The position numbers were made by a program, and so were the translations under genes. Below the pieces are notes generated by a model, which was given only the letters and a program-made list of their open reading frames with translations, did not search any database and was not told the DNA's origin. This document shows positions 58,001 to 64,000 of a stretch of 64,000 nucleotides of DNA, piece by piece (the first letter of the stretch is position 1; each line of letters starts with the position of its first letter). The stretch comes from Cololabis saira (lineage: Eukaryota > Chordata > Actinopteri > Beloniformes > Belonidae). The DNA lies in the NCBI RefSeq assembly GCF_033807715.1, contig NC_084601.1:1333001-1397000 (forward strand), written 5' to 3'.

Positions 58001-61000
58001 TGTTGACCTCAGACTAGGACGACGCTTCATCTTTCAGCAGGACAACGACCCAAAGCACACAGCCAAAATATCAAAGGAGTGGCTTCAGAACAACCATGTC
58101 AATGTCCTTGAGTGGCCCAGCCAGAGCCCAGACCTGAATCCCATCCAACATCTCTGGAGAGATCTGAAAATGGCTGTACACCGACGCTCCCCATCCAACC
58201 TGATGGAGCTTGAGAGGGTCTGTAAGGAAAAATGGGCAAAACTGCCCAAGAATAGGTGTGCCAAACTTGTAGCAACCTATTCAAAAAGACTTGAGGCTGT
58301 AATTGCTGCCAGAGGAGTATGGAGCTAGAACAGTCTCATAATTCACAAATGCACAGGACAAGTTTTACAAATGCACAGACCGATTTTCAAATACACACAC
58401 AGTTTCACACGTGCACAGAACAATTCACACGTGCGTAGGACAAGATATACAAATGTATTTTTGATGCACACACAAATATAACCTGATTTACAAATGTTTT
58501 TTTGTCTGTGAGTTGCGCTGGATTTGTGTGTGAGTTTTGAGACTCCCCTGACATGACTAGATCCACAAATAGGTTTTTTTTAACACGGAAGGATCTGCAA
58601 CCAATCAGATGTCTTCCTTAGTTCCAGCCAATCATAAGAGCGCACCCACGTGGGGGACGCAGAGCAGTGGATAAAACACGACTTGCTCTAAACCAATCAG
58701 ATTAAAGGGGCGGATACACCTGCTGTTTGAACTGCGTTAGCGCCGTTCGCTTAGAAAAGTGATTAATATTTCGAGTTGGTGGAGTAAAGATAAATAAACA
58801 GCTACAGGAGATAAAAGATAAATAAACAGGATGGAGAGGAGATCATTGTTCTGATTTTCTTGTGATCCCGGTAAAGAAAACAGCGCGATCAGAGATGGTT
58901 TGTCGGGCTGTTCAACCAGAGCCGTCAGGAGACTGCACTCCAAGTCCTGCCGATGCAGCAAATGAGGATGAGAAACAGCGGAGATATTTCTGTATTTGCT
59001 CCGTTTGGTTTCACAATGTATTACTGTCCCGCTGATTCAGCTCAGAACCAGACAGACAGAGAGCTGCTGCGCTGCCTGACGGGGACGAGCTGCAGCGCCA
59101 GGTGCAGCAGCACGCACATGTCAGGAGATTAATTTACCGAAATATCTGGAGTAAAGTCGGTATCAGTCGACTGATAACCGAAGAACCTCTGTATCCAGCT
59201 CAGATGTTTGATGATCGGTGGACTAAACCCCGAACAGCATCATCACGGCTGCATCTTCCCATGAGCACGACTCTGCACCGGGAATGTGTTGATCTGCCAC
59301 CGCTGTTTTGACACATGTTTGTCTCTGAGTGGTGGCGATGTCACATCATGAATGTGAGCATAACAGCTGCTTGTTTCTGACCTCCACGTCTGGTCACTGT
59401 GGTCAGCTGGTCTGACCGGGACCAGCGCCACTCGCGGCCAGAGCCAGAACGACCTGCAGCAATATTCACCCCCGTCAGCAGGCTCGTTCTCCTGAAAGAC
59501 ACCTGTAGTTCAAATACAGAAATATCTTCGCTGTTTCTCATCATCAGTTGCTGCATCGGCAGGACTTGGAGTGCAGTCTGACGGCTCTGGTTGAAAGGCC
59601 CGATAAACCATCTCAGATCGCGCTGTTTTATTTACCGGGATCACAAGAAAATCAGAACAGTGATCTCCTCTCCATCCTGTTTATTTATCTTTTATCTCCT
59701 GTTGCTGTTTATTTATCTTTACTGCACCAACTCGAAATATTAATCACTTTTCTAAGTGAACAGCGCTAACGCAGTTCAAACAGCAGGTGTATCCGCCCCT
59801 TTAATCTGATTGGTTTAGAGTAAGTTGTTTTTTATCCACTGCTCTGCGTCCCCCATGTGGGTGCGCTCTTATGATTGGCTGGAACAAATGAAGACATCTG
59901 ATTGGTTGCAGATCCTTCCGTGTTAAAAAAAAAACCTATGTGTGGATCGAGTCACGTCAGGAGAGTCTCAAAACTCACACACAAATCCAACGCAGCTCAC
60001 AGACAAAAAAACATTTGTAAATCAGGTTATATCTGTGTGTGCATCAAAAATACATTTGTATATCTTGTCCTACACACGTGTGAATTGTTCCGTGCATGTG
60101 TGAAACTGTGTGTGTATTTGCAAATCGGTCTGTGCATTTGTAAAACTTGTCCTGTGCATTTGTGAATTATGAGACTGTTCTAGCTCCATAGAGGAGCTTC
60201 TACAAAGTATTAAGCAAACGTTATGAATACTTATGCTCATATGATTTCTTGTTATTTTTATTTTTAATACATTTACAAAAGTCGCATCAGAACTTCTTTC
60301 ATGTTGTCATTATGGGGTGTTTTGTGTAGAATTCTGAGAAAAAAATGAATTTATTCCTATTATCAATAGGGCTGTAACATAAAAGAATGTGGGAAAAGTG
60401 AAGCGTTCTGAATACTTTCCGGACTGACTGTACTTCCGTATTTATCTGTATGCGTTTCTATTTTTGTTTTGCGCACCTGTATTGTTGCCTGTTTCAAGAA
60501 ATAAAAAAAATAAAAGTCTGTACACCATTTTCATTACAAACAAACTAATTTAGCTGTTTGAATTTTGAAATATTTTTTGAAAAGACTGAAATATTATTGA
60601 ATGTCCTGAACAAAAATTCCTGCAGCTTTTATGTCATTTATCATTAAAAAAATTGAAGATTTACAGTTTTTGAAAAAAAAAACTGAACTTCTGTAGAGTC
60701 TCAGCTCAGTAACAATAAAACACTTTATGTAATGTGTAACACTTTAAAAGCAAAGTTGGTTCATTTTTAATTCTTTTGAATAGTTTTAAATAGGGTGCTT
60801 TTCCTGATCAAATTGTCTGATTTCTGTCTCCAGAATCTCTGCAGTCGATGTCCCTTAAGAACATGAACCTCCAGCCAGAAGATCCAGCACATCTGAACCA
60901 GCGTGACCCTGAAAGTGAAAGCAGCAACACTTTCTTCTCCGGGCCGTGCTCCCTCTCTTCGTCTTTTTACCCCCCCGTTTCTCCAAGCAGCAACGAGGAT

Positions 61001-62407
61001 CCGGATCACGACCCCAGTCAGAATCTCACATACGTTAGGAAGAAGACGCGGGGCCGGCCGGCTCTTCGAGCGGTCAAGACGAAGCGAAAGCGCTTGCGTC
61101 CAACTCACGCCTTCAACTGCTCCGTCTGTGGACGCGCTCTCCAGGGGAAAGGCTACCTGTTAAAACACGTCCTGAATGTTTGTGCCAGCAACCAGGACAA
61201 CTGCTGCGGCTACTGCGGAGATGTTTTAAAATCAGCTGACGGTTTAAAGGATCACCTGCAGCTCCACCAGAAGAACAGCAAGAAATGCAGCTTCTGTGGG
61301 AAGACGTTCCACTCCATCCTGGCGCAGGAGCTGCACACCCGCCTGCACACCGGGGAGAAGCCGTACAGCTGCCAAACCTGCGGCAAAAAGTTCAGCCAGA
61401 AGGGCCACCTCATGTCTCACCTGCACGTCCACGCGCCAGAAAAACCTTTCCAGTGTCAGGAGTGCCCGCGGGCCTTCAGCCACCTGACCTCCCTAGAGCG
61501 GCACGTGAAGGAGCACGGCGGGAAGGTGGTGCACGCCTGCACCGTCTGCAGCCAGGAGTTCAGGAAGCAGCACAGCCTGCAGAACCACATGGAAAACCAC
61601 GAGAAGGACCGCACTCGCACGCCCAAGAGGTTCCGCAGCTCGGCGCTGTCCCACAGCTGCAAGGTGTGCAGGGAAACCTTCGATCGGAAGATCCTCTTAG
61701 TGAAACACGCCAAGACTCACCTGGAGGACCCGAGCAGCCGCTGTGGAGTTTGTGGAGATCACTACCAGTCCGTCAACACCCTCACGGCTCACCTGCACTC
61801 CCACCAGGACGCCGGCAGCACCTGCGACACCTGCGGGAAGTTTTTCCCGGGTCACTCCGCGCTGCTGATGCACATGAGGATCCACACCGGAGAGAAGCCC
61901 TTTATCTGCAGCTTCTGTGGGAAAGCCTTCAACCAGAGCGGCAACCTGAAGACGCACCTGAAGATCCACACGGGGGAGCGGGCCTTCTCCTGCAGCACCT
62001 GCGGCAAGGGCTTCACCCAGAAACAGACTCTGGACATTCACGTCCGCTTCCACAACAAGGAGAGGCGCTTCCTGTGTCAGGTGTGTGGGAAGGGCTTCAT
62101 CCAGGAGGTGGACCTGAAGAGACACATCCTGATCCACACGGGGGAGAAGCCGTACAGCTGCAGCGTCTGTGGGAAGAGCTTCCAGGCCCGGCGATCGCTC
62201 AACGGACACCTGAAAGTGCACGCAGCCGACGGGGAGGACGCCGGACTCCCACTGGACAGAAGTACAGAGCCACAGATATCAGACAGCGTCTACTCGTGGG
62301 TTCCTCCAGCCGTAGACCCGGGGGTGTGCACGGCGTCTGCTCCTGCTGGAGACCTCCCTCCCGTGGCCAGTGGATTAAAACTAGCAATGCTTGATTTAAG
62401 TGTTTAG
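55097..62407 (+). CDS. C2H2 zinc-finger protein E (13 fingers)
   Basis: Coding exon 1 is 55097-55469 ([20 protein letters not shown]..., donor GCAGGCG|GTGAGT) and exon 2 is 60834-62407 (CTGTCTCCAG|AATCTCTG). Both are phase 1; 1947 nt, 648 residues. The leader is the longest of the five: two helical units in a row ([16 protein letters not shown], then [20 protein letters not shown]), followed by [20 protein letters not shown]. Exon 2 has an AT-hook-like [10 protein letters not shown] at about 195-205, then 13 C2H2 motifs; the first ends in Cys ([22 protein letters not shown]), so it is C2HC-like. Probable nuclear DNA-binding factor. The 5.3-kb intron holds a Tc1 element split by a foldback element, a mariner-type MITE and a small palindrome. 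Confidence 0.9.
55542..55761. mobile_element. Palindromic mariner-type MITE, left half only
   Basis: It starts CAGGACCGTCTCAGAAAATT after TA and stops at TTAAGCTGTAG near the centre of symmetry. In the intron of zinc-finger gene E, about 70 bp after the donor. Confidence 0.8.
55762..56612. other. Intron of zinc-finger gene E, unassigned
   Basis: No element recognised. Confidence 0.35.
56613..56857. mobile_element. Palindromic element with TCGAGAAAAAAGTCGAAAT repeats
   Basis: The ends TAGAGTGGAAGATTTTTTTT and its approximate complement enclose short repeats of TTTCGAGAAAAAAGTC and their inverse. The whole can fold on itself. Class not determined. Confidence 0.65.
57316..58328 (+). pseudogene. 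Tc1 transposase, inactivated
   Basis: The product follows the Tc1 layout: paired HTH region ([20 protein letters not shown]), GRPPK hook, then the DDE core with first Asp in [11 protein letters not shown] and second in [11 protein letters not shown]. Three lesions are seen. The ATG at 57316 ([12 protein letters not shown]) is out of frame with the rest, with a one-base shift near 57347-57353. The third catalytic residue, Glu in NPIEHLW of active relatives, is Gln here (NPIQHLW, CAA at 58146-58148). The last codons are replaced by VWS-stop because a foldback element is inserted after GCCAGAGGAG. The protein would be inactive. Confidence 0.92.
58318..60190. mobile_element. Foldback element, ends TATGGAGCTAGAACAG, 6-bp target duplication
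   Basis: It is inserted in the Tc1 transposase gene with GAGGAG duplicated (58312-58317, 60191-60196); removing it with one copy restores the usual end of the gene, so the borders are firm. The arms are about 670 bp each, from TATGGAGCTAGAACAGTCTC inward, with the matching sequence running as far as GCTGCATCGGCAGGACTTGG. The unique centre is about 500 bp with no recognised protein. A deleted copy is at 8843-9170 and a 22-bp end piece at 8164-8185. Confidence 0.92.
60433..60833. other. Intron of zinc-finger gene E, right part
   Basis: AT-rich; only the exon 2 acceptor region (TTTCTGTCTCCAG) is clear. Confidence 0.4.
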
Positions 62408-62527
62408 TTTTGCAAATCATCAACTTCACACCTCAAACAGAAACTTGGCACTTGGAAACTTGGAAACTGAAAAGCTCACAGTCTTTTTCCACTACCAACT
62501 ACATAGAACATTGATCCCATCGATGTA

Positions 62528-62892
62528 CAGGACTGTCTCAGAAAATTAGAATATTGTGATTTTCTGTAATGCAATTACAAAAACAAAAATGTCATCCATT
62601 CTGGATTCATTACAAATCAACTGAAATACTGCAAGCCTTTTATTATTTTAATATTGCTGATCATGGTTTACAGCTTAAGAAAACTCAAATATCCTATCTC
62701 AAAAAATTAGAATATTCTGGGAATCTTAATCTTAAACTGTAAACCATAATCAGCAATATTAAAATAATAAAAGGCTTGCAATATTTCAGTTGATTTGTAA
62801 TGAATCCAGAATGTATGACATTTTAGTTTTTTTAATTGCATTACAGAAAATAAAGAACTTTATTACAATATTCTCTTTCTGAGACTGTCCTG
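62528..62892. mobile_element. Palindromic mariner-type MITE, complete copy
   Basis: The ends CAGGACTGTCTCAGAAAATT and its near complement are flanked by TA. It lies about 120 bp beyond the stop of zinc-finger gene E. Confidence 0.9.
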
Positions 62893-64000
62893 TATCTCAT
62901 TAATGAGTAGTTTCAGTTGTTTCATTCATTTTGTGGTTGTTTTTTTTTTATTATTATGATTATTCTGTTTTTCTTTCCTAATTCCAGCGGTGGAAGGGCT
63001 TTCGTTAGTCTTCATGTCGTAATTTTGATTAAATGTGGCCACATTCTTTTCACATAATTTGCACAAACTAGTGAGTAAGCAGAAAATAATTTGATATTTC
63101 TTTAAAAAAAAAAAAAAGAAGAATGTATAATATGCTTTTCTAGCCCCACAATGGATTGGTAAACTGTGCCGCCTTTGGCCTGAAGAACTCTGGGATAGAG
63201 CAGAAGGGATGGATGGATGGATGGATGGATGATGGATGGATGGATGATGGATGGATGGATGGATGGATGGATGGATGGATGTCATCTTGCAAGGTGATTT
63301 TGGCATTTTCAGGCATTTCTTTAAACACAATAATAATATACATTTTATAATCTGAATTCGCGAAATAAATTTTAGACAATTCATTGCTGATTTAAAAAAA
63401 ATATACTGATTATACACAACACTGGATCTTCTGGGTCAGATGTTGATATTTACAAAGTATGGATGTGTAAACGGGTTCTTATTGACAGAAGTTTTTGACC
63501 CTGATAAAAGAAATCAGGTGTCTTTTGCCATGTTGCTGAGACAAACTTACTTTGATTACGGCTTTATTTAGTGTTTTAGAGAGACGTGATCTGATTCTCC
63601 TCAGTTGTCGTCCCGTTCCCCACTCCCTGCTCAGGCAGGATGGAAGAGCAGAGGTGATGGATGGATAGATGTTGATGGAGCTGTAGAGGTGGAGGAGCTG
63701 AGTTGGCATGTGCACATGTCTACGTACGGGGGATAGACGGCATAATTCACTCATCTGATGCAGTGACACCACGTTACTATGTGTGAGGAGAACACACAGT
63801 TGAGAGGTTTGTGTGCACTGACCTTGAGTGACAACTGTTTGAAAAGGCTGAACATGAACCTGAAAACCAGTTACTGTCACTTGATGCTGCTGCTCTTCTG
63901 TTGGAGAAAATACTCACTACATGGTACACAGACAGACAGTTAAAATGTGCATCAGATGCACATTTCCAGTTTTTTGTGACATATCTAAGGTATTTGTTAC
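62893..64000. other. Intergenic sequence to the window end
   Basis: Apart from the ATGG repeat, nothing was recognised. The text before the repeat (CTGGGATAGAGCAGAAGGG) resembles an RTE-type LINE end. Confidence 0.4.
63208..63281. repeat. (ATGG)n microsatellite
   Basis: A tandem ATGG array with two ATG interruptions, probably grown from a LINE tail. Open frames on both strands (IHPSIHPS) are artefacts. Confidence 0.93.

Larger units (their letters stand above)
56916..60430 (+). mobile_element. Tc1-type DNA transposon, interrupted
   Basis: The inverted ends CAGTCAGTCCGGAAAGTATT and its complement are flanked by TA at both sides (56914-56915, 60431-60432). Without the nested foldback element it is about 1.64 kb, the usual Tc1 size. 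It holds a decayed transposase gene. It sits in the intron of zinc-finger gene E, on the same strand. Confidence 0.95.

Noticed and set aside
57316..58328. An active Tc1 transposase
   Set aside because: Frameshift near the start, Gln at the third catalytic position and a broken end rule it out.
61285..62394. A 369-codon frame on plus, overlapping gene E exon 2
   Set aside because: It is a shifted frame over the zinc-finger array; the product is Pro/Gly/Gln-rich with no known domain.

Overview
This is a stretch of a ray-finned (teleost-type) fish genome. The grounds are intron-bearing vertebrate genes with GT-AG splice sites, a dynein intermediate chain gene (dnai2), several C2H2 zinc-finger genes of the two-exon kind seen in fish, and a dense load of fish-type DNA transposons, LINE tails and dinucleotide repeats. 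Nothing bacterial is present. The species cannot be told from the sequence alone.

Layout. 0-5 kb: repeats, then a minus-strand three-finger zinc-finger gene (coding exons 4983-4785 and 3302-2620). 5-11 kb: stacked transposon remnants (hAT-type elements, a Ty3/gypsy integrase fragment, a LINE reverse-transcriptase fragment, TA repeats). 11.6-15.0 kb: a second minus-strand zinc-finger gene with eight fingers, whose leader exon appears frameshifted. 15-18 kb: a truncated hAT-type element and two large minisatellites. 18.7-29.3 kb: dnai2 on the plus strand in twelve coding exons (590 codons), with three tandem X-box-like sites just upstream and introns filled with transposons. 29.3-36 kb: more DNA transposons around the leader exon of a third zinc-finger gene (32384-37473, plus). 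40.2-41.1 kb: an intronless dusp11-like phosphatase gene on the minus strand. 43.7-51.0 kb: a fourth zinc-finger gene (plus, 16 fingers). 51.9-52.3 kb: a decayed piece of the 3' end of 28S rRNA. 55.1-62.4 kb: a fifth zinc-finger gene (plus, 13 fingers) whose intron holds a Tc1-type transposon that is itself split by a large foldback element. The rest is repeats and unassigned sequence.

How it fits together. The five zinc-finger genes share one plan: a short leader exon coding for a helix-rich module (QRL-x-A-A-x-E-E ... YE ... RQ-x-x-LL), a phase-1 intron, then one exon with all the fingers. They are probably local duplicates of one family, likely nuclear DNA-binding regulators. In D and I, and more weakly in H, the leader module seems internally duplicated. 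dnai2 is an unrelated outer-dynein-arm gene lying between them.

Main points of interest: the X-box triplet at dnai2; oppositely oriented copies of one hAT-type element bracketing dnai2 exons 4-7; three foldback families with TA(T/C)GG-like ends and 6-bp target duplications; a Tc1 transposase with three separate lesions; the intronless dusp11 copy; and the 28S fragment. All calls come from reading the sequence; no database search was run.
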